The translations under genes and the position numbers were made by a program. Shown here in pieces: positions 48,083 to 56,794 of a DNA stretch of 64,000 nt. The notes below the pieces were generated by a model. It had not been told where the DNA came from and made no database searches. It worked only from the letters and a program-made list of their open reading frames with translations. The stretch comes from Rummeliibacillus stabekisii (GTDB lineage Bacteria > Bacillota > Bacilli > Bacillales_A > Planococcaceae), in contig NZ_BJVD01000003.1 of the NCBI RefSeq assembly GCF_007988965.1, positions 237,204-301,203 on the forward strand, written 5' to 3'. The stretch's first letter is position 1; each line of letters starts with the position of its first letter.

Positions 48083-48862
48083 TTATTGTAGTTTCATCCA
48101 TTGGCATGCCCCTCGGAGGACATTGCGATTGGCTACACCAGGGAAGTAATGAGTGAATTCGGGATAATACCAGGTTTCAACTCTTTTATTTAATTCCTTT
48201 AAGCGCTCTTCAAGTAGTTCAGCATGCTTAAAACTCACATTGTCATCTTTCATCCCATGAATGATTAAGACCGAAGCATTAATTTCTTTTATTCGGTCTA
48301 AAGGCGTGCGCTCTTCATATGCAGCTGGATTGGTCATAGGAGAACCTCCGAATACGCGTTTCATCATCCGACGCATATCAACCCGTTCTTCGTATGTGTA
48401 CTCAATGTTAGAGACGCCTCCCCATGTAACAATGGACGTGATGTCATTTCGAATAATACCAGTCCAAAGAGCCATAAGCCCACCTCTAGAAAATGCGAAC
48501 AAATGAATTCTCTCACTGTCACAGAAACGCTTCAGCACTTCGACAGCATTTACTGCATCAAAGCGGTCTTCGCCAGCAAACATATCCTTTCCTTCACCAC
48601 CGCGTACACCTCTATAATACGGCGCGAATACGACAAAGCCATTTGCCGCAAGCTGTGTAATGCGAGCAGGACGTACCATCCCTACATTTTGAATCCCACC
48701 TCGCAAATATAGGATTCCTTCACTCTTTGGATTTTGTATAGGCGTAGCAAGAAGCCCTTTCACTTTTAAACCTTCCGACCAATATGTAATCTCGGCAAGT
48801 TTGACATTTGGATTGGGCGATGGATAATCCCTCATGTAATGGATATCACCATTGATATTCAC
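48083..48862 (-). CDS. ytmA: S9-type alpha/beta hydrolase YtmA
   Basis: Cytoplasmic hydrolase or acyl-peptidase of the prolyl oligopeptidase group. The nucleophile is in FAFSRGGLMAL, the acid in IIHGMKDDNVSF, and the base histidine is probably in THYFPG. The upstream segment LYLRGGIQNVGMVRPARI is shared with B. subtilis YtmA. About 259 residues from GTG 48862, which has AAGGTGA at good spacing; ATG 48835 is an alternative. The start overlaps the ytkD stop. Confidence 0.8.
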   Translation of the reverse strand: MNINGDIHYMRDYPSPNPNVKLAEITYWSEGLKVKGLLATPIQNPKSEGILYLRGGIQNVGMVRPARITQLAANGFVVFAPYYRGVRGGEGKDMFAGEDRFDAVNAVEVLKRFCDSERIHLFAFSRGGLMALWTGIIRNDITSIVTWGGVSNIEYTYEERVDMRRMMKRVFGGSPMTNPAAYEERTPLDRIKEINASVLIIHGMKDDNVSFKHAELLEERLKELNKRVETWYYPEFTHYFPGVANRNVLRGACQWMKLQ

Positions 48863-49313
48863 GTTCACTCACCTTCTCTAACATTTTTTTCATCCCTGCA
48901 TCTTTCATATAAAAACTTAGATTGTTACAGTGATCTAATTCTTCATCATCCAACAGACATGTGCCAGCTGTTTCTTTATACTGGTGATTTTGTTCGATTG
49001 CTTGGACAGAGGCTATAAATACCGCCTTCGTAAAAGGCCTTTCTGCGTGAACTATATAAGTGGCAAACCAAACTATATCTGAGAGCACGGCCCCTGTTTC
49101 TTCATATACTTCCCTTCTTGCCGCATCTTCTAACATTTCCCCCTTCTCTACCTTACCGCCCGGAAATTCAAGACCGCGAAGAGGGTGCTCGGTCAACAAC
49201 CATTTCCCTTTATATTTCGCTAATACCAACACATGTTGAGGTTTTATGGAAAAAGTATTCTTTTTAAAAGAGAGTTCACAACCAAAGCCATTTAAATCTG
49301 TATATGTAAACAT
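48846..49313 (-). CDS. ytkD: Nudix hydrolase YtkD
   Basis: Nudix enzyme with a complete box: GGKVEKGE, then an Arg, then REVYEETG (about residues 56-78). B. subtilis YtkD cleans 8-oxo-dGTP and also acts as an RNA pyrophosphohydrolase. 155 residues from ATG 49313; the frame opens four codons earlier at a GTG that is part of the ribosome site. It overlaps ytmA by 17 bases. Confidence 0.85.
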   Translation of the reverse strand: MFTYTDLNGFGCELSFKKNTFSIKPQHVLVLAKYKGKWLLTEHPLRGLEFPGGKVEKGEMLEDAARREVYEETGAVLSDIVWFATYIVHAERPFTKAVFIASVQAIEQNHQYKETAGTCLLDDEELDHCNNLSFYMKDAGMKKMLEKVSEREYQW

Positions 49314-49364
49314 ACCTTCGCTCACTCCTTGTTTTTATAAGTGTAACGAAGGTAAATCAATCCA

Positions 49365-49676
49365 TCAACTGTAATAAGGCATTCCTTCAATAAATTTCTT
49401 AGTCTCTTCATCGCCGTATTCATGAATGATGGCATAAACTTTAGCCAACCGTTTATCTACTTCATTGTTTTGTGCATCAAGATGATAAGGAACAGCTGGA
49501 AGGTGTGCACGCCACATACCACTTGCTTCCCATCCTTGCATTTGTCTAAAAAGTAAATCAAGTACCTTTAACATTTCAGCATTCGTATTTATTTGGAATT
49601 CCCAAGGTGCTAGGTCTGGAGAAAAATTATAATATTTATGCATTACTGACACATAGGCATCTACTTGTTCTGACAT
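49365..49676 (-). CDS. Hypothetical protein
   Basis: 103-residue soluble protein rich in Tyr, Trp and Met (DAYVSVMHKYYNFSPDL, QMQGWEASGMWRAHLP). I cannot place it in a family. ATG 49676 follows a perfect AAGGAGG, so expression is likely. It precedes ytkD in the same direction with a 51-base gap. Confidence 0.65.
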   Translation of the reverse strand: MSEQVDAYVSVMHKYYNFSPDLAPWEFQINTNAEMLKVLDLLFRQMQGWEASGMWRAHLPAVPYHLDAQNNEVDKRLAKVYAIIHEYGDEETKKFIEGMPYYS

Positions 49677-49826
49677 GATGTAATCCTCCTTTATTTGATT
49701 GGCCACATTTTTTATAGCATGGTTGTGTTTTATTTTTTTATACGAGGATTAGGCATTTAAAACGTTTCTTGTCTTTCAACTTGCATATTATATAAGGAAA
49801 CGGAAAATTCAGAAAGTGGTGAGACT

Positions 49827-50144
49827 ATGCATCTATTCACTGGTGTCTTCTTAGCTGGTCTTCTTATTGGTCTATTTCTTGATGCGCTCACACTTATATT
49901 CTCTCCTCGTTCTAAACATGCAGTGCGAATGACAGTATTATTTATCATATCGATTTTTCTTTTTATTGTAAGTTTATTTATGAGCAGCACGCTCGGAACC
50001 ATGATTGGCTTTTTAAGCCTTGGTATTTATACGACAGCCCTTTTATTAGCCTTATTCGGTATATGCAGGATATGGAGAATGAGAACCTATTATGGGATAG
50101 TCATATTCGTCGTCTGCTGGTTTATTCTTTCTTTATTCAGATAA
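49827..50144 (+). CDS. Small membrane protein of unknown function
   Basis: 105 residues with four hydrophobic segments (FTGVFLAGLLIGLFL, VLFIISIFLFIVSLF, MIGFLSLGIYTTALLLALF, YGIVIFVVCWFILSLF) joined by basic loops. The ribosome site GTGGTGAG and the ATG are well spaced. The overlapping frame on the other strand (49757-50002) lacks both and is rejected. A terminator follows. Confidence 0.65.
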   Translation: MHLFTGVFLAGLLIGLFLDALTLIFSPRSKHAVRMTVLFIISIFLFIVSLFMSSTLGTMIGFLSLGIYTTALLLALFGICRIWRMRTYYGIVIFVVCWFILSLFR

Positions 50145-50174
50145 AAAGTGGTACCAAATAAAAAATATTTAAAA

Positions 50175-50197
50175 CCCCACAACCGGCAATTGTGGGG
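50175..50197. terminator. Terminator between the small membrane gene and the MurE-like gene
   Basis: Arms CCCCACAA / TTGTGGGG with a seven-base loop and AT-rich flanks. Confidence 0.65.
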
Positions 50198-50248
50198 CAT
50201 TTATATGAAATCTCCAACAATTGGGGGAGATGTGTTTTGAGAGTACAC

Positions 50249-51673
50249 TTATTGTTCAACAAGAAAATTTACAGTATCAATATCTGAACTCGTCGGCAAT
50301 TCAAAGTCTTGCTGGTACATCTCAGCTCCCTTTCCAGTAATAAATACCCAATCATTTGCATCTGCTTCATCTATGGCTTTTTGTATTGCAAGGGTGCGGT
50401 CAGGAATAATCAGGCATCCATCATTCACTTGCTCTAATGCTTCTTTCATCTCTTCCTGGCTCAGATCATTTAAATCATCGAAGGTAAGAATTTGTACATC
50501 GCTATTACTTTTGGAGTTTTGGATCATGTCCTTACGTTTTGTTGTATCTCGATTTCCTCGGAAACCAAAGACATGGAATATACGGTTTGCCCCTTCTTCT
50601 TTCGCTGTCTCTAAACAATAATTGAAAGCATCTGCTGTATGTGCATAATCAACGACGATAGTGGTACCTTTTGGGTGGGTGATTTTTTCAAAGCGTCCTG
50701 GAACTCCTGAAAAGCTCTCCAGTGCTTGAATAATTTCTTGGGGAGGAATACCGATCTCACTTGCCGTTAAAAACGCTAGCGCAGCATTTAATATATTATG
50801 TTTGCCCTCAATTTTAAGGTGAAGTGTGTGAATAGAATTCTTTTGTAATGCGAAGGTTCCTTTTCGGGTTTGGATGGATGTAAGGTGAAGGTCATGATGG
50901 GGTTTATCCCCCATTGAATAGAATGTGGAATTATTCTTTAATAAACGGTTTGCTAATATCTCGCCATATCGATCTCCCCGATTAATGATTGCTCTGCCAG
51001 TAGGTTTCATTTGGTCAAATAAACGTGCTTTTACAGAAAAATAATCATCAATGGTTTTATGGAAATCTAAATGATCATGGTCTAAGTTTGTAAATAAACA
51101 ATAATCAAATTCAACACCGGTAACACGATGCTGGGCAATTCCATGTGAAGAAACTTCCATCAAGATATATTCATCCCGGCTTGCATTTAATTGTTTATTC
51201 AGCTGTAGCGGGCATGGTGTGGTATTGGCAGAATTGCATACTTTGCCGTTGATTTCATTTTGTACAGTACCAAATAAAGCACATTTATTTCCTGTGCTCT
51301 CTAAGATATGCTTTAACATATAAGAGGTGGTAGTTTTACCATTTGTTCCGGTAATCCCAATCATTGTTTTCCTTTTTGATGGGTGATTATAAAAAGTACA
51401 AGCTAATTGGGCCAACGCTGAGCGTCCATTTTCTATTTGAAAATAAGGTACCGTAACATGGTCTAATTTTTTCTCCCCCACAACAGCTATGGCACCAGCT
51501 GCAATTGCATTGTCAATATATTGATGCCCATCCGTTTGGTATCCTTGTATAGCCACAAAGAGTTCATTTGGTAGAGTTTCTTTGGAATTCGTGGAAATCC
51601 CTTTAATCTCTATCTCCCCATGCTGTTCATCTATTTCGCAAGCCAGGCATGAGATTAGTTCCTTTAATTTCAT
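50249..51673 (-). CDS. Orphan MurE-like UDP-MurNAc-tripeptide ligase
   Basis: Complete three-domain Mur ligase of the MurE type, 474 residues. The P-loop GITGTNGKTTTS, the carbamylated-lysine segment SVKARLFDQM and the C-terminal DYAHTADAFNYCL are present. The residues that select the third amino acid differ from both the DNPR (meso-diaminopimelate) type and the common Lys types: the equivalent stretch reads TFDDLNDLS. It stands alone, away from a division/cell-wall cluster, so it is probably a second MurE-like enzyme. The added amino acid is unknown. ATG 51673 follows AGAGGTGA. Confidence 0.75.
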   Translation of the reverse strand: MKLKELISCLACEIDEQHGEIEIKGISTNSKETLPNELFVAIQGYQTDGHQYIDNAIAAGAIAVVGEKKLDHVTVPYFQIENGRSALAQLACTFYNHPSKRKTMIGITGTNGKTTTSYMLKHILESTGNKCALFGTVQNEINGKVCNSANTTPCPLQLNKQLNASRDEYILMEVSSHGIAQHRVTGVEFDYCLFTNLDHDHLDFHKTIDDYFSVKARLFDQMKPTGRAIINRGDRYGEILANRLLKNNSTFYSMGDKPHHDLHLTSIQTRKGTFALQKNSIHTLHLKIEGKHNILNAALAFLTASEIGIPPQEIIQALESFSGVPGRFEKITHPKGTTIVVDYAHTADAFNYCLETAKEEGANRIFHVFGFRGNRDTTKRKDMIQNSKSNSDVQILTFDDLNDLSQEEMKEALEQVNDGCLIIPDRTLAIQKAIDEADANDWVFITGKGAEMYQQDFELPTSSDIDTVNFLVEQ

Positions 51674-51745
51674 TTTCTCACCTCTTAAAGCATTGCAACG
51701 AATTATGCTTATCATGGCCGTAACTCGGGCTTCTATACAAAATAA

Positions 51746-51777
51746 AAGCGCAAATCCAAAAGGATTTGCGCTTTTAC
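51746..51777 (-). terminator. Terminator of the GlsB/YeaQ-like gene
   Basis: Perfect arms AAAAGCGCAAATCC / GGATTTGCGCTTTT with a four-base loop, just after the stop of the gene at 51781. Confidence 0.85.
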
Positions 51778-51780
51778 CTG

Positions 51781-52035
51781 TTATTTTCTTCTCATTGCTT
51801 TCATAATTAGGCTGACAATAAAGATTAAAATGATTGCACCTAATAGAGCCGGAATAATATAGAAATCACTTACTTTTGGTCCCCATTCACCTAATAAGTT
51901 ACCACCAATCCATGCACCAATAATACCAGCAATAATGTTACCGATAATACCGCCTGGAATATCTTTACCTAAGATTAGACCTGCTAACCAACCTAGGATA
52001 CCTCCGATAATTAAAAACCAAATAAAACTTAACAT
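51781..52035 (-). CDS. GlsB/YeaQ/YmgE family stress membrane protein
   Basis: 84-residue protein with three hydrophobic helices and glycine-rich GGILGWLAGLILGKD and GIIGNIIAGIIGAWIGG, the transglycosylase-associated protein signature. The function is unknown; family members are stress-induced. A near-perfect sigma-B promoter precedes it, as for B. subtilis ywzA, which supports that role. Monocistronic. Confidence 0.85.
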   Translation of the reverse strand: MLSFIWFLIIGGILGWLAGLILGKDIPGGIIGNIIAGIIGAWIGGNLLGEWGPKVSDFYIIPALLGAIILIFIVSLIMKAMRRK

Positions 52036-52079
52036 GATATCAACTTCCTTTCTTTCTGTTTGTTTGGCTCTGCTTATAT

Positions 52080-52104
52080 ATTCCCCGATAGAATGAAATT
52101 AAAC
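52080..52104 (-). promoter_or_regulatory. Sigma-B promoter of the GlsB/YeaQ-like gene
   Basis: -35 GTTTAA (52099-52104), a 13-base spacer and -10 GGGAAT (52080-52085). Both boxes match the general-stress consensus GTTTAA and GGGWAW exactly. Confidence 0.75.
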
Positions 52105-52239
52105 TCCTTTTTTAAAAATAGTTATATACCAAGCGCTTGCTTTTACTATTTTCTTAAAGGAAGATTACTATTTTTTTTAGAGCAGTTGCAGTAAAATAAA
52201 GTAGATTAATCAATAGATTATAAAGGAAGTTGACATATA

Positions 52240-52473
52240 TTGAAAAAAATCCTCATACTGCCTATTCGCTTTTATCAAAAAGTGCTATCACCATTAAAGC
52301 CACCTAGCTGCCGTTTTTACCCTACTTGTTCTAACTACGGAATTGAAGCTATTGAAAAACATGGTGCATTTAAAGGTAGCTACTTGGCGATTCGACGGAT
52401 ATTACGTTGCCAACCATTTTGTGAAGGCGGCTATGATCCAGTGCCAGAAGAATGGCCTCCGAAAAAGAATTAA
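52240..52473 (+). CDS. yidD: Membrane protein insertion efficiency factor YidD
   Basis: 77-residue conserved protein with an amphipathic N-terminal helix and the signature [19 protein letters not shown] followed by [12 protein letters not shown]. It aids YidC-dependent membrane protein insertion; called ytjA in B. subtilis. The start is TTG 52240, ten bases after AAAGGAAG, with no ATG available. Confidence 0.9.
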   Translation: MKKILILPIRFYQKVLSPLKPPSCRFYPTCSNYGIEAIEKHGAFKGSYLAIRRILRCQPFCEGGYDPVPEEWPPKKN

Positions 52474-52538
52474 TTTTCGGGGCTTTTTTTATTGTATTTT
52501 CTACAGATATCTTGTATAGTAGTTATTGTTTAAAAAAC

Positions 52539-52559
52539 AAATCGTAATGATTACTATTT
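52539..52559 (+). promoter_or_regulatory. Zur box
   Basis: AAATCGTAA-TGA-TTACTATTT is a near-perfect Zur palindrome (one mismatch in the right arm), 13 bases before the znuA-like ATG. Confidence 0.75.
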
Positions 52560-52572
52560 ATGAGGTGCTATA

Positions 52573-53532
52573 ATGAAAAAGTTTTATATAATTTTTTTAG
52601 TAACGGTCATAGCTTTATTTACAGCTGCTTGTGGAACGACTAAAAATGAACAAGACATGGCCAATAAAAAGACGCTTAATATTTACACAACTGTTTATCC
52701 ACTTCAATATTTCGCAAAACGAATTGGTGGAAGCCATGTGAATGTTTCATCTATTTATCCACCTGGCTCAAATGAACATACATTCGAACCAACGCAGCGG
52801 GATATGATGAATTTAGCAGATGCAGATTATTTCTTTTACGTTGGTTTAGGACTTGAAGGATTCGTTGAAAAGTCAAAAAAATCTCTTCAAAATGAACAAG
52901 TCCAAATGGTTGAGACGGCCGCACAGGTATCAAAAGACAAACTTGCTGTCAGTACCGGCAAGGAAGAAGACGAACATGAAGGAAATCATGAAGACGGTCA
53001 CGAGCATGGCCAGTATGACCCACATGTTTGGCTTTCGCCAGTTATCAGCCAAGATTTAGCAAAATCTATTAAGAATGCTTTAGTAAAAGCACAACCTAAG
53101 AACAAATCTGAATTTGAAACGAATTATGAATCACTTGTTAAAGATTTAAACAAGTTGAATAACGATTACAAAACAATGGCAAACAATGCAAAGCATAAAA
53201 CATTCTTTGTCTCACATGCTGCTTTTGGCTATATTGCAGGCACATATGGATTGAATCAAGTAGCCATCGCTGGTCTTAACTCCCAGGATGAACCATCACA
53301 AAAAACACTGGCTCATATTGTGGACCAAGCAAAAGAGGACAATGTACGCTACATTTTATTCGAGCAAAATGTTTCTTCAAACCTTGCTAAAGTCATTCAG
53401 AACGATATCGGAGCACAACCTCTAACACTCCACAATTTAAGTGTACTGACAAAAGAGGATATTCAACATAAAGAAGATTACTTTACATTAATGCAACGTA
53501 ACATAGACACATTTAAAAAAGCGCTGAATTAA
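52573..53532 (+). CDS. Zinc ABC transporter substrate-binding lipoprotein (ZnuA/AdcA-like)
   Basis: High-affinity zinc-binding lipoprotein. The signal ends in lipobox FTAAC (Cys20), the cluster A-I metal site is seen in GSNEHTFEPT and HVWLSP, and a His/Asp/Glu-rich loop (about residues 135-155) is typical of zinc rather than manganese binders. 319 residues. A Zur box at the promoter confirms zinc control. No permease or ATPase gene is adjacent, so it must work with a transporter encoded elsewhere. Confidence 0.88.
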   Translation: MKKFYIIFLVTVIALFTAACGTTKNEQDMANKKTLNIYTTVYPLQYFAKRIGGSHVNVSSIYPPGSNEHTFEPTQRDMMNLADADYFFYVGLGLEGFVEKSKKSLQNEQVQMVETAAQVSKDKLAVSTGKEEDEHEGNHEDGHEHGQYDPHVWLSPVISQDLAKSIKNALVKAQPKNKSEFETNYESLVKDLNKLNNDYKTMANNAKHKTFFVSHAAFGYIAGTYGLNQVAIAGLNSQDEPSQKTLAHIVDQAKEDNVRYILFEQNVSSNLAKVIQNDIGAQPLTLHNLSVLTKEDIQHKEDYFTLMQRNIDTFKKALN

Positions 53533-53534
53533 TA

Positions 53535-53571
53535 AAAGATGGCCTCATCCAAAATTGGATGGTCCATCTTT
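53535..53571. terminator. Bidirectional terminator between the zinc lipoprotein and dps
   Basis: Arms AAAGATGG-C-CATCCAA / TTGGATG-G-CCATCTTT with a short loop. Confidence 0.8.
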
Positions 53572-53574
53572 ATT

Positions 53575-54009
53575 TTATCCTAAGAATGCATTTAACATCC
53601 ATACATGCTTTTCTAAGCTTTGATAAATGGAGTTAAGTAAATCCTCTGTCATATCATCATTTTCATTAGATGCTTCTGTCATACCTGCTTTCAAACTTTC
53701 CATAACCAGATTAAAATCTTTAATCAGTGTATCCACCATTTGTTCAGCTGTTTCGCTGCCTTGAGCTTCTTGGACATTCGAAATCTCTAGATGCTCTTTC
53801 ATAGTTGCTACTGGTTTACCGCCTAGAGATAGAATACGTTCAGCAATATTATCCAGATGCTCTGCTGCTTCGTTGTATAGCTCTTCAAACTTGGCATGCA
53901 ATGTGAAGAATGTTGGTCCTTTTACATACCAATGATAATTGTGAAGCTTTGTATATAACACTGACCATTGAGATACCAATTGATTTAATTGTTGTTGTAA
54001 ATTAGACAT
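53575..54009 (-). CDS. dps: Dps family ferritin-like DNA-protection protein
   Basis: Four-helix dodecameric iron-storage and DNA-protection protein. The ferroxidase residues are visible in NYHWYVKGPTFFTLH, then EELYNEAAEHLDNIAERI (His, Asp, Glu). 144 residues. ATG 54009 follows AGGAGAG. A sigma-B-like promoter lies upstream, as known for B. subtilis dps. I saw no clear PerR box. Confidence 0.9.
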   Translation of the reverse strand: MSNLQQQLNQLVSQWSVLYTKLHNYHWYVKGPTFFTLHAKFEELYNEAAEHLDNIAERILSLGGKPVATMKEHLEISNVQEAQGSETAEQMVDTLIKDFNLVMESLKAGMTEASNENDDMTEDLLNSIYQSLEKHVWMLNAFLG

Positions 54010-54050
54010 AACGTACACTCTCCTAATATTAATTTCTTCTCGCGTTTAGT

Positions 54051-54076
54051 ATTCCTTCTCTTTGAACAAATTAAAC
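54051..54076 (-). promoter_or_regulatory. Candidate sigma-B promoter of dps
   Basis: -35 GTTTAA (54071-54076), a 14-base spacer and -10 AGGAAT (54051-54056, five of six to GGGWAW). Confidence 0.5.
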
Positions 54077-54175
54077 ATATGAATTGTTCGTCTTAACTAA
54101 TTTAAATTTGATATACTAAAGTAAGTGATAACTTTTTTATTACGAATTCAACAACATAGAGGTGTAATGTAATAT

Positions 54176-56098
54176 ATGTTTCGATCTCATTTAATCCAAT
54201 GGGTAAAAGGAGCATTTGCCATAAACAAGACACCATTTCCACTGTCTCGGGCGCTATGTGCCGGCATTTGCTCTGCAACTCCAACTTTAATAGGCATTTT
54301 ATTTAACCATTTTTCATACGGACTAATGGCCTCGATTGGCGGCTTTGCTTACTTGTATGTATGGAATGAACCTTATCTTCAACGAGCGAAGAAAATTTTC
54401 CTTGTTGCAGCCAGCTTTTCTGTACTTATGATGTTAGGTGTATTGACGTCCTCTTCGACTATATTATTTTCTTTATTAATAGGCCTTGTAGGAGCATTAG
54501 TGACTTTCATATTTGGTGCACTTAAAATACCTGGCCCTGCATCTATATTCTTCGTGATGATATTTTCAATGTCTTCTGCAACACACCCTGATCCCCATCT
54601 TGCATGGCTATACGGTGGCCTTGTAATGTTAGGCGGCATTTTTTCTTGGATAGTCGCTATGATTGGCTGGTTCTGGCATCCATATGGCCCAGAAACCAAA
54701 GCAGTCCATGCAGTTTATACCGAAATTGCAAGATTAATCGACAAAGTGGGCACAGATCAATTCGATTTAGCTTGTGAAAAAACGGTTCAGATCTTAAATA
54801 ATGCAGATACCGTTTTATTAGCCGGCTATTCTCCTTGGCACAGCTCTCTTAGTTACAAGCGACTTTATCTGCTAAACAATCAAGCCAACCTCATTTTCTC
54901 AGATATTCTGGAACTTGTTGCAGATGGCTATACAAAACTCCCTAAAGAAGTCGGGCAGTCTGTCAAAGCTCTTGCTGACTTGATTGATAATCCCTCCTCT
55001 GGTGTAAAAACAATTTTACAACCTAAAGAAACGACTCAAAAGATCAGCGCTTTATTGTCAAAAATATATGATGCTGATGCTATTTTGAATAAGACTTTAA
55101 AAAATATAAATGCTGAATTAAACATATCTAAGCCTTCTGCATTTAAATCGCTGAGCCATGCATTGGACAAGGATTCCATTGTCTTTACCAATTCGATAAA
55201 ATACGGCTTTGTCTTAATCATTGCTGCATTAATTGCATTCTCATTTGACTTTCAACGTTCATATTGGATTCCTGCTTCCTGTGCAGCTGTTATGATGGGC
55301 TCTACCATTATAAGTACTTTTCACCGGGCCATCCAACGATCACTTGGTACAATCTTAGGTGTATTGATTGCATCCGTTATTCTCTACAATCAGCCAACAG
55401 GTATCTTAGTGGCATTGTGCAGTCTTGTCTTTAGCTTTTTTACAGAATTATTTATCGTGAAAAACTATGCGTTCGCGGTTATATTTTTAACGCCAAACTC
55501 CATTTTAATTGCAGAGAATACAACACAGATCAATAATCTTTCTTTCTTTGCAACTACACGCGTGACAGACATTATTATTGGAGCGATTATTGGGTTAATA
55601 GGCGTGCTCCTAATCGGCAGACGAACTGCTTCAAGCAGACTGCCAAATATTATCGCCAAAACGATTCGTAGTCAATCAGAGCTACTGTTTAATTTATTTT
55701 CAGCTCAAACACAATACTCAGCAACAGACCGTACCAATAAAATGAGCAAGATGCAAATAAATATGACAAATCTTCGGACAGTCTACACGACTGCATTAGG
55801 AGAATTACCTAGCAATAAGACTTTAGATTTCTTATGGCCAGCTATCGCTTCGTTGGAGCAGCTCAGCTTCCATTTAAGCTCACTGAACCAGACATCCCAA
55901 TCGGTCGTGTTAGAGGAAGAAAACTTATCAAAATTGCTCTATCTATTTGAATCCATGGCTAAAAACATGGAGCAACAGCAAATCACAGCAAAAAACAATG
56001 TACCTTTAATTAAGGGCTACGGCAAAATAAAAAAAGAAATTTTAAACCTTCAAGATGCACTCAATCTTTATCAAACTAGAGTCACAAATCAAACATAA
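54176..56098 (+). CDS. FUSC family membrane transporter
   Basis: 640 residues in the repeated FUSC layout: a first block of about six helices (residues 20-165), a cytoplasmic helical region, a second block of about six helices (335-480) and a C-terminal helical domain. It is related to aromatic-acid and fusaric-acid exporters of the YccS/AaeB type. The substrate is unknown. ATG 54176 has a weak ribosome site (AGAGGTG 15 bases upstream). Ends at a strong terminator. Confidence 0.8.
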   Translation: MFRSHLIQWVKGAFAINKTPFPLSRALCAGICSATPTLIGILFNHFSYGLMASIGGFAYLYVWNEPYLQRAKKIFLVAASFSVLMMLGVLTSSSTILFSLLIGLVGALVTFIFGALKIPGPASIFFVMIFSMSSATHPDPHLAWLYGGLVMLGGIFSWIVAMIGWFWHPYGPETKAVHAVYTEIARLIDKVGTDQFDLACEKTVQILNNADTVLLAGYSPWHSSLSYKRLYLLNNQANLIFSDILELVADGYTKLPKEVGQSVKALADLIDNPSSGVKTILQPKETTQKISALLSKIYDADAILNKTLKNINAELNISKPSAFKSLSHALDKDSIVFTNSIKYGFVLIIAALIAFSFDFQRSYWIPASCAAVMMGSTIISTFHRAIQRSLGTILGVLIASVILYNQPTGILVALCSLVFSFFTELFIVKNYAFAVIFLTPNSILIAENTTQINNLSFFATTRVTDIIIGAIIGLIGVLLIGRRTASSRLPNIIAKTIRSQSELLFNLFSAQTQYSATDRTNKMSKMQINMTNLRTVYTTALGELPSNKTLDFLWPAIASLEQLSFHLSSLNQTSQSVVLEEENLSKLLYLFESMAKNMEQQQITAKNNVPLIKGYGKIKKEILNLQDALNLYQTRVTNQT

Positions 56099-56125
56099 AA
56101 AGCCTTCCGGATTGGAAGGCTTTTT
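56097..56125. terminator. Bidirectional terminator after the FUSC gene
   Basis: Arms AAAAAGCCTTCC / GGAAGGCTTTTT with a five-base loop. Confidence 0.85.
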
Positions 56126-56129
56126 GCCA

Positions 56130-56696
56130 TTATATAAACAATTCAAAAATACCGATAAAAATAAGTAGTACACCTGAAAGGATAGTAGCCTTTCTGCCAA
56201 TGACCGTCTTCGATATGCGCAAGCCAAATTCTCCGCCAATCGAAAAAGCCACAACAGAAAAAAAGCCGATGGATAAAACTGTCCAAATTGCCGAAATTCC
56301 ATTGGCCCCTATCGCAATTCCCGTAGCCAAACAATTGATAGATAGTATAAGCCCAAGCAATGCAGCCTCTTTGAATGATATTATATTATTTTGATCTTTA
56401 TCTATTTTATCCAGGTTGAAATCTTTTTTGGTTTTCAACAAATCATCGACAATCATATAAATACCTATCCCTACCAATAAGAAGCTCCCAATCATATCTG
56501 CAAGATGAGGCGATAAATAATGGGCTATGGCACTCCCAATCTTGACGGAAAAATACGTAACGGCCATAGATAAGAAGGCAATGGTTACATTAGAAAGCAA
56601 GGGAATTCTCGTTTTTTTTATGCCATATGCCAGTCCTATCCCTAAATTATCTAAATTAGCCGCAATGCCAATCAATATAATCGTTATCCAGTGCAT
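56130..56696 (-). CDS. ytaF: Sporulation membrane protein YtaF (MntP-like)
   Basis: Six hydrophobic helices in two halves with the MntP/YtaF signatures GIAANLDNLGIGLAYG and SINCLATGIAIG. YtaF is a sporulation protein of B. subtilis related to manganese exporters. The cytoplasmic loop between halves carries a 12-residue EF-hand-like sequence DKDQNNIISFKE (residues 99-110), suggesting divalent-ion sensing. 188 residues. No strong ribosome site: AAGGAGAATGAGATG gives AAGGAG six bases before the ATG, which is adequate. Confidence 0.85.
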   Translation of the reverse strand: MHWITIILIGIAANLDNLGIGLAYGIKKTRIPLLSNVTIAFLSMAVTYFSVKIGSAIAHYLSPHLADMIGSFLLVGIGIYMIVDDLLKTKKDFNLDKIDKDQNNIISFKEAALLGLILSINCLATGIAIGANGISAIWTVLSIGFFSVVAFSIGGEFGLRISKTVIGRKATILSGVLLIFIGIFELFI

Positions 56697-56794
56697 CTCA
56701 TTCTCCTTCGCATAGATAGGTATTGCCTATTTTATGCGATAAGACAGAAAGGAATTGGGCTGAGAAAAAGCTATAAAACACTTCCTTATTCACA

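Noticed and set aside
48846..48868. Possible frameshift between ytkD and ytmA
   Set aside because: Both proteins are full length and separate in B. subtilis; the overlap is ordinary coupling.
49757..50002. - strand frame of 81 residues
   Set aside because: The overlapping + strand gene at 49827 has a ribosome site and clear membrane helices; this frame has neither.
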